The position numbers and the translations under genes were made by a program. A stretch of DNA of 64,000 bases from Mycobacterium dioxanotrophicus (GTDB lineage: Bacteria > Actinomycetota > Actinomycetes > Mycobacteriales > Mycobacteriaceae): contig NZ_CP020809.1 in NCBI RefSeq assembly GCF_002157835.1, positions 5,518,001-5,582,000 on the forward strand. Direction: 5' to 3'. Below are positions 50,819-60,648 of the stretch, piece by piece. Numbering within the stretch: position 1 is the first letter of the stretch; every line of letters starts with the position of its first letter. The notes under the pieces are model-generated. The model saw only the letters and a program-made list of their open reading frames with translations, searched no databases and had not been told where the DNA came from.

Positions 50819-52231
50819 GTGGGCTCTACCGAAACTCGAAAAACCCCGCGGCTCGCGGTGCTGGTGGGGATCGCCGCCGCCAGCGTCGGCGTCATCTACG
50901 GCTACGACCTGTCCAACATCGCCGGCGCCATGCTGTTCATCCCCAAGGAGTTCGACCTCGACACCGCGGGCGTGCAGTGGATCACCACCATGGTCGTGAT
51001 CGGTGAGATCGCCGGCGCGATCATCGGTGGGTGGCTGGCCAACCGGATCGGCCGCAAGAAGTCCGTCGTGCTGGTGGCGGTCACCTACGCGGTGTTCGCG
51101 CTGATGTGCGCGCTGTCGGTCTCGGTGCCGATGCTCATGGTCGCCCGACTGCTGCTGGGCCTCACCATCGGTGTCTCGGTGGTGGTGGTGCCGGTGTTCG
51201 TCGCCGAGTCGTCCCCCGCCGACATCCGCGGATCCCTGCTGGTGGCCTACCAGGTGGCCACGGTGGTCGGCATCATCATCGGCTATCTCGCCGCCTACGC
51301 GCTGGCGGCGTCGGGCGGTTGGCGCTGGATGCTCGGCCTGGCCGCCGTGCCTGCCGTCGTGGTCGCCCTCATCCTGATGCGCATGCCCGACACCGCCCGC
51401 TGGTACATGCTCAAAGGCCGCACCGAGGAAGCGCGCCGCACGCTGCGGATGGTCGAACCCGCGGCCGACGTCGACGCCGAATTGGCCGAGATCAGCCGGG
51501 CATTGCACGAAGAACGCGGCGGGGCGTTGCGCGAGATGCTGCGTCCGCCCTACCTGCGGGCGACCGTGTTCGTCGTCGTACTCGGGTTCTTCATCCAGAT
51601 CACCGGCATCAACGCCATCGTCTACTACAGCCCGAAACTGTTCGAGGCCATGGGCTTCCACGGCAACTTCGCGCTGCTGATCCTGCCCGCCCTGGTCCAG
51701 GTCGCCGCCCTGATCGCGGTGTTCGTATCGCTGGTGCTCGTCGACCGGCTGGGCCGCCGCCCGATCCTGCTCGGTGGCATCGCCATGATGGTGCTGGCCA
51801 ACGCCCTGCTGATCGGCGTCTTCGTCGCCGGCGAGAACTTCGGCGGGGCGCTGACAGCGCTCGGCTTCATCGGGGTGCTGCTGTTCACCGTCGGCTTCAC
51901 CTTCGGCTTCGGTGCGCTGGTCTGGGTTTACGCGGGCGAGAGCTTCCCCTCGCGGCTGCGCTCGATGGGTTCCAGCGCGATGCTCACTTCCGACCTGGTG
52001 GCCAACGCGATCGTGGCAGGCTTCTTCCTCACCATGCTGCAAACCCTCGGCGGCTCCGGCACCTTCGCGGTGTTCGGTGCATTGGCCCTGCTGGCCTTCG
52101 TCTTCGTCTACAAGTTCGCGCCGGAGACCAAGGGCCGCCAGTTGGAGGACATCCGGCACTTCTGGGAGAACGGCGGCCAGTGGCCGGCCGTGTCCGCCAG
52201 CGGCGCCGAGGCCGAGACGACCGGACGATGA
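50819..52231 (+). CDS. sugI: Sugar porter family MFS transporter (SugI-like)
   Basis: A 470-residue, 12-helix sugar porter. Signatures: GVIYGYDLSNIAGAM in helix 1, GGWLANRIGRKKSV after helix 2, PADIRGSLL, QITGINAIVYYSPKLFEAMG in helix 7, LVDRLGRRPILLGG, and the PETKGRQLEDI end. The place next to nagA matches SugI (Rv3331) of M. tuberculosis. In this operon N-acetylglucosamine or a related amino sugar is the likely cargo. GTG 50819 has GAGAGG upstream; the frame is open further but overlaps the GntR gene. Confidence 0.88.
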   Translation: MGSTETRKTPRLAVLVGIAAASVGVIYGYDLSNIAGAMLFIPKEFDLDTAGVQWITTMVVIGEIAGAIIGGWLANRIGRKKSVVLVAVTYAVFALMCALSVSVPMLMVARLLLGLTIGVSVVVVPVFVAESSPADIRGSLLVAYQVATVVGIIIGYLAAYALAASGGWRWMLGLAAVPAVVVALILMRMPDTARWYMLKGRTEEARRTLRMVEPAADVDAELAEISRALHEERGGALREMLRPPYLRATVFVVVLGFFIQITGINAIVYYSPKLFEAMGFHGNFALLILPALVQVAALIAVFVSLVLVDRLGRRPILLGGIAMMVLANALLIGVFVAGENFGGALTALGFIGVLLFTVGFTFGFGALVWVYAGESFPSRLRSMGSSAMLTSDLVANAIVAGFFLTMLQTLGGSGTFAVFGALALLAFVFVYKFAPETKGRQLEDIRHFWENGGQWPAVSASGAEAETTGR

Positions 52232-53139
52232 GCTCGGCCGCGGTGCTCGGCCTGGACATCGGCGGATCGAAAACCCAGGCCCTGCGGGTGGAGAATGGCA
52301 CGGTGGTCGCCGAGGCCCTGGCCGGCAGCGCAAACATCTCGTCGGTGGGTCTCGAAGAAGCCGGCAGGCAGCTCGACGTCATCCTCGACCAGTTGGGCAC
52401 CAGCGGAATCAAAGCGGTCTGTGCCGGTGCGGCGGGCGTCGAAACCCCCGACGGCGAAGCCCGGCTGCATGATCTGCTGGCCCGCCGACTGCCCTGTGCC
52501 CGCATCCGGGTGGTGCACGACAGCCAGCTGATCCTGGCCGCCGCGGGCGTCATGGACGGCATCGCCGTCATCTCCGGCACCGGCTCGGTGGCCTGGGGGC
52601 GCCACGGCGATCAGCAGAGCCGGGCCGGCGGCTGGGGCTACCTGCTCGGCGACGAAGGCAGCGGCTACTGGGTGGCCCGGGAAGCGGTGCGGCGCAGCCT
52701 GATCCGCGCCGACCGGGGCGAGCCCGCAGACCGGCTCGGCCAGCAGCTGGCCGCCGATTGTGGCCTGCAACTGCCCGAACAACTGCTCGACCACTTCTAC
52801 GCCCAGCCCGACCGGCGGTACTGGGCCGGACGCGCCCGCGTGGTGTTCGAGCTGGCCCGCGATGGCGACCCGGTGAGCCGCGACATCATCGACGCCGCCG
52901 CCGCGGCACTGACCGAGCTCGCGGTGTCGGTCGGCACGCGGCTCGGTTCAGCCGGTCCGGTGGTGCTGGCCGGCGGCTTGGCCGTGCATCAGCCCGCGCT
53001 GCAGAAGGCCGTGCGCACCCGATTGACCGAACAGCAGTTCACCGACGTCCGGGTACTGGCCGTCGACCCCGTACGGGGTGCGGTGGAACTTGCCCAACGA
53101 CTACTACTGACATGTGATCCCGAGAAGGAGAAGAAGTGA
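52228..53139 (+). CDS. nagK: N-acetylglucosamine kinase (BadF/BadG family)
   Basis: A 303-residue ASKHA-fold sugar kinase. Phosphate 1 loop LGLDIGGSKTQALRV; VHDSQLILAAAG with the catalytic Asp; phosphate 2 loop ISGTGSVAWGR; AGGWGYLLGDEGSGYWVARE; adenosine motif LAGGLAVHQ. This is the pattern of NAGK-like kinases, giving GlcNAc-6-phosphate. ATG 52228 overlaps the porter stop by 4 nt, and its own stop overlaps the SIS gene by GTGA. No PTS is encoded here, so sugar would enter unphosphorylated, consistent with the need for a kinase. Confidence 0.88.
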   Translation: MSSAAVLGLDIGGSKTQALRVENGTVVAEALAGSANISSVGLEEAGRQLDVILDQLGTSGIKAVCAGAAGVETPDGEARLHDLLARRLPCARIRVVHDSQLILAAAGVMDGIAVISGTGSVAWGRHGDQQSRAGGWGYLLGDEGSGYWVAREAVRRSLIRADRGEPADRLGQQLAADCGLQLPEQLLDHFYAQPDRRYWAGRARVVFELARDGDPVSRDIIDAAAAALTELAVSVGTRLGSAGPVVLAGGLAVHQPALQKAVRTRLTEQQFTDVRVLAVDPVRGAVELAQRLLLTCDPEKEKK

Positions 53140-54194
53140 GCAACCTTGACGCCACCCCCGTGAGCGCCCCCGGCCACCTGATGGCCGCCGAGATTGCCGA
53201 ACAACCGCAGGTATGGCGCCGTCTGCTCACCGAAGGGCTCGACCCGATCCGGGCCGCTGCCGACCGGATCGCCCAGAGCGCACCACGTTTCGCGCAATTG
53301 GTGGCCCGCGGCACCAGCGACCATGCCGCCTTGTACGCCAAGTACCTGATCGAGATCAAACACGGCCTGCCCGCTGGGCTGGTGTCGCCGTCGACCGTCA
53401 CGGTCTATGGAGCTCGGCCCGATCTGCGCGACGTGCTCTACATCGCGGTCAGCCAGTCCGGCGGGTCGCCCGATCTGGTGCGCTCGGTGGAGGTCGCCCG
53501 GGCCGCGGGCGCGTTGACCGTCGCCGTCACCAACAACGCCGAATCCGACCTGGCCGCGGCCGCCGAGATCCACATCGACGTGCTGGCCGGCTCGGAACGC
53601 TCAGTGGCAGCGACCAAGTCCTACACCGCTGAGCTGCTGGCGCTGCGCTTGCTGCTCAGCAGCGGCGGCGACGGAGGCGGCGCCGAGGCCCTGCCCGAAC
53701 TCGGTGAGGCCGTGCTGGCCTCCGGTGAGCAGGTCCGCGAGGTCGCGCAACGCTACCGCTTCGCGCAACGACTCATCACCACCGCGCGCGGCTACTCCTA
53801 TCCCACCGCCCGGGAAGCCGCCCTCAAACTCATGGAGACCTCTTACCTTTCGGCGCAGGCATTCTCGGGAGCCGACCTGCTCCACGGACCGCTTGCCACC
53901 GTCGACCCGCAGGTACCGGTGCTGGCCATCGTGCCCGACGGCGCAGGCGGGCAGGCCATGCTGCCGGTGCTGGAGCGGTTGGCCGAGCGGCACGCCGACG
54001 TGTTCGGCGTGGGCGCACCGGCCGCACTGGCCGGGCTGGCCGGCGGCATCGCCTTGCCCACCGGCGTGCCCGACGATCTTTCCCCACTGCTGGAAATCCT
54101 TCCGCTGCAACAACTTGCCCTGCATCTTGCGCTTGCCCGCGGCGGTGACCCAGACCAGCCGCGCGGGCTGCGCAAGGTCACGGAGACGCTGTGA
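53136..54194 (+). CDS. Double-SIS-domain protein, glucosamine-6-phosphate deaminase type
   Basis: A 352-residue protein with two SIS domains like the isomerase half of GlmS. Motifs: ARGTSDHAALYAKYLIE, AVSQSGGSPDLVRSVEVARA, and GSERSVAATKSYTAELLAL; second domain AREAALKLMETSYLSAQAF. GlmS-type glutaminase is absent, so it acts as a NagB-II type deaminase giving fructose-6-phosphate and ammonia, or as a related aldose-ketose isomerase. GTG 53136 overlaps nagK; its stop overlaps nagA by GTGA. Its place between nagK and nagA supports the deaminase call. Confidence 0.88.
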   Translation: MSNLDATPVSAPGHLMAAEIAEQPQVWRRLLTEGLDPIRAAADRIAQSAPRFAQLVARGTSDHAALYAKYLIEIKHGLPAGLVSPSTVTVYGARPDLRDVLYIAVSQSGGSPDLVRSVEVARAAGALTVAVTNNAESDLAAAAEIHIDVLAGSERSVAATKSYTAELLALRLLLSSGGDGGGAEALPELGEAVLASGEQVREVAQRYRFAQRLITTARGYSYPTAREAALKLMETSYLSAQAFSGADLLHGPLATVDPQVPVLAIVPDGAGGQAMLPVLERLAERHADVFGVGAPAALAGLAGGIALPTGVPDDLSPLLEILPLQQLALHLALARGGDPDQPRGLRKVTETL

Positions 54195-55351
54195 CACTGA
54201 TCGCGGCGGGCACCGTGGTGGCCGCCGACGGCGTGCACCGTCCGGGCTGGATCGAGACGAGCGCGGACCGCATCGTCGGCTGCGGCGCCGGCGCGCCCCC
54301 ATGGCCTGCGGATATCGAATATCCGGATGCGATCGTGGTCCCGGGATTCGTCGACATCCACGTGCACGGCGGGGGCGGTGCGTCTTACACCGACGGCATG
54401 GCCGACGAAATCATCCGCGCGGCAACGTTTCACCGCAGCCACGGCACCACCACCACGCTCGCCAGTCTGGTCACCGCATCGCCGGCCGACCTGCTGCGCG
54501 AGGTCGCGGCGCTCACCGAAGCCACCGATGCCGGTGTGGTGGCCGGGATCCATTTGGAGGGCCCGTGGCTCAGCTCGGCGCGCTGCGGCGCGCACGACGC
54601 CACCCAACTGCGCGATCCGGACCCGACGGAGATCAACGCCGTGCTGGCCGCGGCCGATGGTGCCATCCGCATGGTCACCATCGCACCCGAACTGCCCGGC
54701 GGCGACGACGCGATCCGGCTGCTGGTCGACGCCGGAGTCGTTGTCGCAGTTGGCCATACCGATGCCAGCTATCAGCAGGCCCACCGGGCGGTAGAACTGG
54801 GTGCCACCGTCGGCACCCATCTGTTCAACGCGATGCGGCCGTTACACCACCGCGACCCCGGCCCGGCCATGGCTCTGCTGGAGGACCCGCGGGTCACCGT
54901 GGAACTGATCGCCGACGGCGTGCATGTGCATCGCGCCCTGTTGCGCCACGTCATCGAGTTCGCGGGCGCCGAGCGGGTCGCGCTCATCACCGACGCCATG
55001 GCCGCGGCCGGACTGGCCGACGGGTCGTTCCGGCTCGGCACACTCGACGTCGACGTCGCCGACCATGTCGCGCGGGTGCGGGGCATGTCGACCATCGCCG
55101 GCAGCACGGCGACGATGGACCGGATATTCCGTGCAGCCGTGGACGTCTCGACGTCCGATGCTGCGCTGGCCGCCGCGGCACAGATGACGGCGACAACACC
55201 GGCCCGCACTCTCGGGCTCACCGACGTCGGGAGCGTCTCGCCGGGCCTGCGCGCCGATCTTGTGGTGCTCGATGCCGACCTTGGCGTGCAGGCCGTGATG
55301 GCGAGCGGCCGCTGGGCGGACCCGATCAGCCTCGATTCATCAGCGCTGTGA
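54191..55351 (+). CDS. nagA: N-acetylglucosamine-6-phosphate deacetylase
   Basis: A 386-residue amidohydrolase (M. tuberculosis Rv3332 has 383). Metal and catalytic residues: FVDIHVHGGGG, IHLEGPWLS, VGHTDAS, GTHLFNAM and the catalytic Asp in ITDAMAAAG. It converts GlcNAc-6-phosphate to glucosamine-6-phosphate and acetate, also used in peptidoglycan recycling. It is the last gene of the porter-nagK-SIS-nagA operon; the 3' end overlaps the convergent nitronate monooxygenase-like gene by 26 nt. Confidence 0.95.
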   Translation: MTLIAAGTVVAADGVHRPGWIETSADRIVGCGAGAPPWPADIEYPDAIVVPGFVDIHVHGGGGASYTDGMADEIIRAATFHRSHGTTTTLASLVTASPADLLREVAALTEATDAGVVAGIHLEGPWLSSARCGAHDATQLRDPDPTEINAVLAAADGAIRMVTIAPELPGGDDAIRLLVDAGVVVAVGHTDASYQQAHRAVELGATVGTHLFNAMRPLHHRDPGPAMALLEDPRVTVELIADGVHVHRALLRHVIEFAGAERVALITDAMAAAGLADGSFRLGTLDVDVADHVARVRGMSTIAGSTATMDRIFRAAVDVSTSDAALAAAAQMTATTPARTLGLTDVGSVSPGLRADLVVLDADLGVQAVMASGRWADPISLDSSAL

Positions 55352-56171
55352 TGGTTTCCGCGGCGGTCAGGGCCCGGGTCACCATGCCGACCCCCTCGCC
55401 GGCATTGACCGGCGTGGCCCGGCCCGCGGCGTCGACCAGCACGCGCTCGGGAATGCTTGAGGGCCAACCGTATCCGGAGGCGATGTCGAATTCGGAGGTC
55501 AGCGTCGTCGATCCGGCATCGGCAGCGAGCAATGCGTCGCGCGCCGACTCCGGCGTGATCGCCTCGACACACGTGGAGAACGCGGTGCCCACCCACGCCG
55601 CGGCGGCGCCGGCCGCCAGCACCGCGGCCACGCCGCGCGCCGAGGCGATGCCACCGGCGGCGAGGACCGGTACCTCGACCGCGTCGAGCACCTCGGTCAG
55701 CAGAGGCAGCGTGCCGACAACAGGCCTACCGTGCCCGCCGCCCTCGGCGCCGCGGGCCACCAGCACGTCCACCCCCGCGTCGACGGCCCGGCGCGCGGCG
55801 TCGACCGTGGCAACCTGTGTCGTCACCCGGACCCCGGCGTCGTGGGCCCGCCGGACCCATTCCCAGTCCTCACCGAAGCTCACGCTGAGCAGCGCCGGCC
55901 GGGCGGCCAGCGCCTCGTCGAGCAGCTCGGGCTGATTGCTCATCACCCAGTGCACAAGGCCGATGCCGAACGGACGGTCGAGGGGGCCGAGGGCGGTGAG
56001 TTCACGCTTGAGCAACTCGGCCGTCGCGGCGCTGCCCATGCCGATCATCCCGAGGCCGCCGGCCCGTGACACTGCCGCCGCCAACCTGCCACCGGCCGCA
56101 CCGCCCATGGGCGCGTTGACAATTGGCACATCCAGGCCCATCTCGCGCGCCCAGTCGGTAACGATGCTCAC
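55326..56171 (-). CDS. Nitronate monooxygenase/2-nitropropane dioxygenase-like flavoprotein
   Basis: A 281-residue TIM-barrel FMN enzyme. Features: VPIVNAPMGGAAGGRLAAAV and SRAGGLGMIGMG, FGIGLVHWVM, LVARGAEGGGHGRP (FMN phosphate and active-site His region), and VLAAGGIASARGVAAVLAAG. It is shorter than typical 350-residue members but complete in motif order. Likely reaction: oxidative denitration of alkyl nitronates (for example propionate-3-nitronate); enoyl-ACP reductase FabK is a related alternative. GTG 56171 is the start; the frame runs further upstream into the riboswitch region without homology. Confidence 0.85.
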   Translation of the reverse strand: MSIVTDWAREMGLDVPIVNAPMGGAAGGRLAAAVSRAGGLGMIGMGSAATAELLKRELTALGPLDRPFGIGLVHWVMSNQPELLDEALAARPALLSVSFGEDWEWVRRAHDAGVRVTTQVATVDAARRAVDAGVDVLVARGAEGGGHGRPVVGTLPLLTEVLDAVEVPVLAAGGIASARGVAAVLAAGAAAAWVGTAFSTCVEAITPESARDALLAADAGSTTLTSEFDIASGYGWPSSIPERVLVDAAGRATPVNAGEGVGMVTRALTAAETITALMNRG

Positions 56172-56208
56172 ACCCGGCGATGTTACACTCGCGCCTGCCA
56201 GGATCTGG

Positions 56209-56256
56209 CACCGGACGAGGGTGGCACCGTACCCGGACAGCGACAAGACGGGCCTT
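56209..56256 (+). ncRNA. Guanidine-III (ykkC-III) riboswitch
   Basis: The conserved blocks CCGGACGAGG (56211-56220), CACCGTACCCGGACAG (56225-56240) and GACAAGACGGG (56242-56252) match the ykkC-III consensus, an actinobacterial guanidine-sensing pseudoknot. It ends next to the Shine-Dalgarno GGAGG (56257-56261) of the SMR gene, so it most likely controls translation start. Guanidine binding should raise exporter synthesis. Confidence 0.92.
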
Positions 56257-56267
56257 GGAGGTTGGCC

Positions 56268-56585
56268 ATGGCTTGGTGGATTCTGGTTGTTTCCGGTGTG
56301 CTGGAAGCGGTGTGGGCCACCGCGCTGAGCAAGTCCGCGGGTTTCACCCGGTTGGTTCCGTCCGTGATCTTCATCGTCGCATTGGCGTTGTCGATGGGTG
56401 GTCTGGCCATCGCGATGCGCACCCTGCCACCGGGCACCAGCTACGCGGTATGGGTCGGCATCGGCGCCGTACTCACCATCGCCTTCGCGATGCTGACCGG
56501 GGCAGAATCCGCGTCGGTGATCAAGGTTCTGTTGATGCTCGGCGTCGTCGGCTGCATCATCGGGCTCAAGGCCGTCACCCACTAG
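56268..56585 (+). CDS. SMR-family guanidinium exporter (Gdx/SugE type)
   Basis: A 105-residue, four-helix protein. WWILVVSGVLEAVWATALSK carries the essential Glu of helix 1; the helix 3 segment TSYAVWVGIGAV is typical of SMR proteins, and the SugE/Gdx type is indicated by the riboswitch above it. It is a single-gene homodimeric exporter working by H+/guanidinium exchange. ATG 56268 has GGAGG 6 nt before it. It is convergent with the YihY gene. Confidence 0.93.
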   Translation: MAWWILVVSGVLEAVWATALSKSAGFTRLVPSVIFIVALALSMGGLAIAMRTLPPGTSYAVWVGIGAVLTIAFAMLTGAESASVIKVLLMLGVVGCIIGLKAVTH

Positions 56586-56597
56586 CCCCGATCCCGG

Positions 56598-57617
56598 CTA
56601 CCGCCGCAGCAGCCGCGAAATACCCAGCGCGCCAATCGCACCGGCTGCCGCGGCGGCGATCAGACCGGAGACGCCGGGCCCCTCGTTGATGTGCAGCCGC
56701 GTGGTGATCTGCGCCGGGTCGGGCGGTGGCACGGTCTGTTCGGCCAGGCTCTCCGCCGACGTCGCCGCCCATGCCGTGGCGAACAGGATCAGCCGCGCGG
56801 TGACATAGGCGAACACCATGAGACCCACCACGGGACCGAACGTCGCCCCCGCGGGGCCGCGGGTGACCGACTGCAGGTAGATCGACGCCACCTGCTTGAA
56901 CACCTCGAACCCGACGGCAGCCAGCAACCCGGCCCGCAGAGCGCTGCGGAAGTGCACGGACTCGCGCGGCAACCGGGCGATGATCAAACTGAACAACACC
57001 CACGAGATCAGCACCGACACCAGGATGGACACCACCCGCAGCCCGCCGCCGAGCGCGGCGAAGTCGTGTAAGCCGATCCACCGCAACACTTTCCGCATCA
57101 ACTCTGGGTCGCCCAATGCGGTGAGCGCAATGGTGAGCACCACCGCCAGAAACGCCGACACCAGCGCCAGCAGGTCAGACAGCTTGGTGCCGACGAAACT
57201 GGCATCGGTCTTGTGCTGCAGCCACATCTGGCTCAGCGCCTCACGCAAGTTGGCCATCCAGCCCAGCCCCGCCCAGGCCGCCGTGGCCAGACCGATCACG
57301 CCGACGGTGCCGCGGGAGGCGATGGCGGAGTCCATCAGCGTGACCAACTGATGACCGAGGTCACCGGAGACCACCGACCGGATGCGGTTCTCGAGCTCGG
57401 CGAGCAGGTCGGGCTTGCTGGCCAACACGAACCCGCCGAGTGCGAACCCGACCATCAACAGCGGGAACAGCGAAAAGATGGTGAAGTAGGTGATCCCGGC
57501 GGCGTAGAAGTTGCCGTTGCAGTCGTTATACCGATCCTGGGCGCGCATCACCCTGTCGAACCACGGAAAGCGAGTCCGCAGCCGGTCAAGGAATCCCGGT
57601 TTCTCCTGCTCGTTCAC
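56598..57617 (-). CDS. YihY/BrkB-family inner membrane protein
   Basis: A 339-residue membrane protein with about six transmembrane helices. Family features: DRYNDCNGNFYAAGITYFTI and FSLFPLLMVGFALGG near the N-terminus, LGWMANLREALSQMW, and GPAGATFGPVVGLMVFAYVT in the C-terminal half. Once called virulence factor BrkB or RNase BN; transport or cell-envelope roles are suggested but unproven. GTG 57617 is the start. The position next to trpS matches Rv3335c-Rv3336c. Confidence 0.9.
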   Translation of the reverse strand: MNEQEKPGFLDRLRTRFPWFDRVMRAQDRYNDCNGNFYAAGITYFTIFSLFPLLMVGFALGGFVLASKPDLLAELENRIRSVVSGDLGHQLVTLMDSAIASRGTVGVIGLATAAWAGLGWMANLREALSQMWLQHKTDASFVGTKLSDLLALVSAFLAVVLTIALTALGDPELMRKVLRWIGLHDFAALGGGLRVVSILVSVLISWVLFSLIIARLPRESVHFRSALRAGLLAAVGFEVFKQVASIYLQSVTRGPAGATFGPVVGLMVFAYVTARLILFATAWAATSAESLAEQTVPPPDPAQITTRLHINEGPGVSGLIAAAAAGAIGALGISRLLRR

Positions 57618-57638
57618 GCACCACCCTCCCCCGGGCGC

Positions 57639-59103
<1,465 letters not shown>

Positions 59104-59134
59104 CGCGTCATCGTAGGCATTGTCAACTCATACA

Positions 59135-59160
59135 CTTACGCATATCGTAAGCATATGCGT
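59135..59160. promoter_or_regulatory. Overlapping palindromes and -10 of the MarR/TIGR03086 divergon
   Basis: CTTACG-CATAT-CGTAAG (59135-59151) and ACGCATAT-7 nt-ATATGCGT (59138-59160) overlap. TATCGT at 59143-59148 sits at -12 to -7 relative to the ATG at 59155, the place of a -10 for a leaderless mRNA. MarR binding here would block the promoter. Confidence 0.65.
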
Positions 59161-59772
59161 ACTATTAATGAAGACGTCCGCCCCTACCACCGCAGCGCCG
59201 CGTTGCAGTCCGTCGACGTCGTCAACACCGTCACGCCGGCAGACCTGGACCGGCCCACCCCGTGTGCGGGCTGGAACCTGGGAACCCTGCTCGACCACAT
59301 GACGGTGCAGCACCGGGGCTTCGCGGCCGCCGCCCGCGGCAACGGGGCCGACACCGAGCTCTGGCGACCCGGGACGGTCACCGACGCCGTGCGGGCCGAT
59401 CCGGCCGGCGCATACGCCGAGGCCGCGCAGGACGTGCTCGACGCGTTCGCAGCCGATGGCGTCGCCGAGAGCCAGTTCGCACTACCCGACTTCGGGCCGG
59501 GCGCGACCTTCCCGGGCGCGATGGCGATCGGCTTTCACTTCGTCGACTACGTGGTGCACGGCTGGGACGTCGCCGCGACGCTGGGCGTGCCCTACGAGCC
59601 GGCGCCCGACATCGTCGCCGCAGTCCTGCCACTGGTGATGATGATTCCCGACGGCGACTTCCGCAGCACCCCGGACGCGCCGTTCGGACCCGTCGTCAAC
59701 GCCTCGGGCGCAACGGATTTCGACAAGATCCTGGCGCACCTCGGGCGGCGGCCGGACTGGGCTCAGGCGTAG
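59155..59772 (+). CDS. TIGR03086/maleylpyruvate-isomerase-like metal-binding protein
   Basis: A 205-residue protein of the DinB/mycothiol-dependent maleylpyruvate isomerase superfamily. Family marks: RPTPCAGWNLGTLLDHMTVQ with the metal His, and FHFVDYVVHGWDVAATLG with two more His. Actinobacterial members are thought to be metal-dependent thiol transferases using mycothiol; the substrate is unknown. ATG 59155 has no ribosome site and follows a -10-like hexamer, suggesting leaderless translation. It is probably repressed by the divergent MarR. Confidence 0.88.
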   Translation: MRTINEDVRPYHRSAALQSVDVVNTVTPADLDRPTPCAGWNLGTLLDHMTVQHRGFAAAARGNGADTELWRPGTVTDAVRADPAGAYAEAAQDVLDAFAADGVAESQFALPDFGPGATFPGAMAIGFHFVDYVVHGWDVAATLGVPYEPAPDIVAAVLPLVMMIPDGDFRSTPDAPFGPVVNASGATDFDKILAHLGRRPDWAQA

Positions 59773-60578
59773 TGGACGGTCACCGGGGAGTGGTCGGACC
59801 ACCGCAGCGCGTACAGCTCGGCGCGGTCGACGCGGGCGCTGACCGCCCTGGCTGCCAGCCCGGGGGTGGCCAGGTGGTAGTCGATGCGCCATCCCGCGTC
59901 GTTGTCGAACGCCTTGCCCCGCCATGACCACCAGCTGTACGGCCCGGCGACGTCGGGGTGCAGCTGGCGCACCACGTCGACCCACCCGGTGGCCAGCAGC
60001 TCGGTCAGCCATTGCCGTTCGGCAGGCAGGAACCCGGACTTCTTGACGTTGCCCTTCCAGTTCTTGATGTCGTTCTCGGTGTGGGCGATGTTCCAGTCCC
60101 CGCACACCACTGTTTCTCTGCGCTTTCGACGCAGCGCGGCCATCCGCTCGGCGACCGTGGCCATGAACCGCTCCTTTTCGAGCTGGCGGTCGGTCTCGGC
60201 CTCACCAGTCGGGAAGTACACGCTGACCACCGTGGCATCGGCCGTGTCTGCCTCCAGGTAGCGCCCGTGCGCGTTGAACTCGTCGGACTCCAGCAGCCGG
60301 ATGGCGGTGATGGGATGCCGCGACAGCACCGCAACCCCGTTGCGGCCTTTGACGTGCGGCTCGGCGGAGGCCAGTGACCAGCCGTCGGCCAGGGCCGGGG
60401 CGAGCGCGTCGGCGAGCTGCTCGTCGTCGGCCCGCGTCTCCTGCAGACAAACCACCTCGGCCTCGGTCTCCTTGAGCCACGGCAGCAGACCGAGGTTGTC
60501 GGTGGAGCGCTGCTTGACCGCGGCGCGGATGCCGTTGACGTTGATGGTGCTGACGATCAGCGAGCCGGGTGATGCCAC
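59763..60578 (-). CDS. xthA: Exodeoxyribonuclease III
   Basis: A 271-residue AP endonuclease/3'-exonuclease of the ExoIII type for base-excision repair. Catalytic signature: STINVNGIRAAV, VVCLQETRADD, VYFPTGEAETD, VCGDWNIAHTENDIKN, RIDYHLATPG and the C-terminal WSDHSPVTV. Homology starts at LIVSTINVNG; GTG 60578 is the closest start and GTG 60608 an upstream alternative, both without a clear ribosome site. It overlaps the convergent TIGR03086 gene by 10 nt. Confidence 0.95.
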   Translation of the reverse strand: MASPGSLIVSTINVNGIRAAVKQRSTDNLGLLPWLKETEAEVVCLQETRADDEQLADALAPALADGWSLASAEPHVKGRNGVAVLSRHPITAIRLLESDEFNAHGRYLEADTADATVVSVYFPTGEAETDRQLEKERFMATVAERMAALRRKRRETVVCGDWNIAHTENDIKNWKGNVKKSGFLPAERQWLTELLATGWVDVVRQLHPDVAGPYSWWSWRGKAFDNDAGWRIDYHLATPGLAARAVSARVDRAELYALRWSDHSPVTVHYA

Positions 60579-60648
60579 GGCCGAGACCCTACCGACCCGC
60601 GCCGACACACTCTTGCGGTACCGGCGGTATCACCTTAATGTCGGGCGG

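Noticed and set aside
50702..52333. About 540-codon minus-strand frame over the sugar porter
   Set aside because: The composition is His/Gln/Asp-rich with no domain, and it would cover the dre-like operators; the porter on the plus strand is certain.
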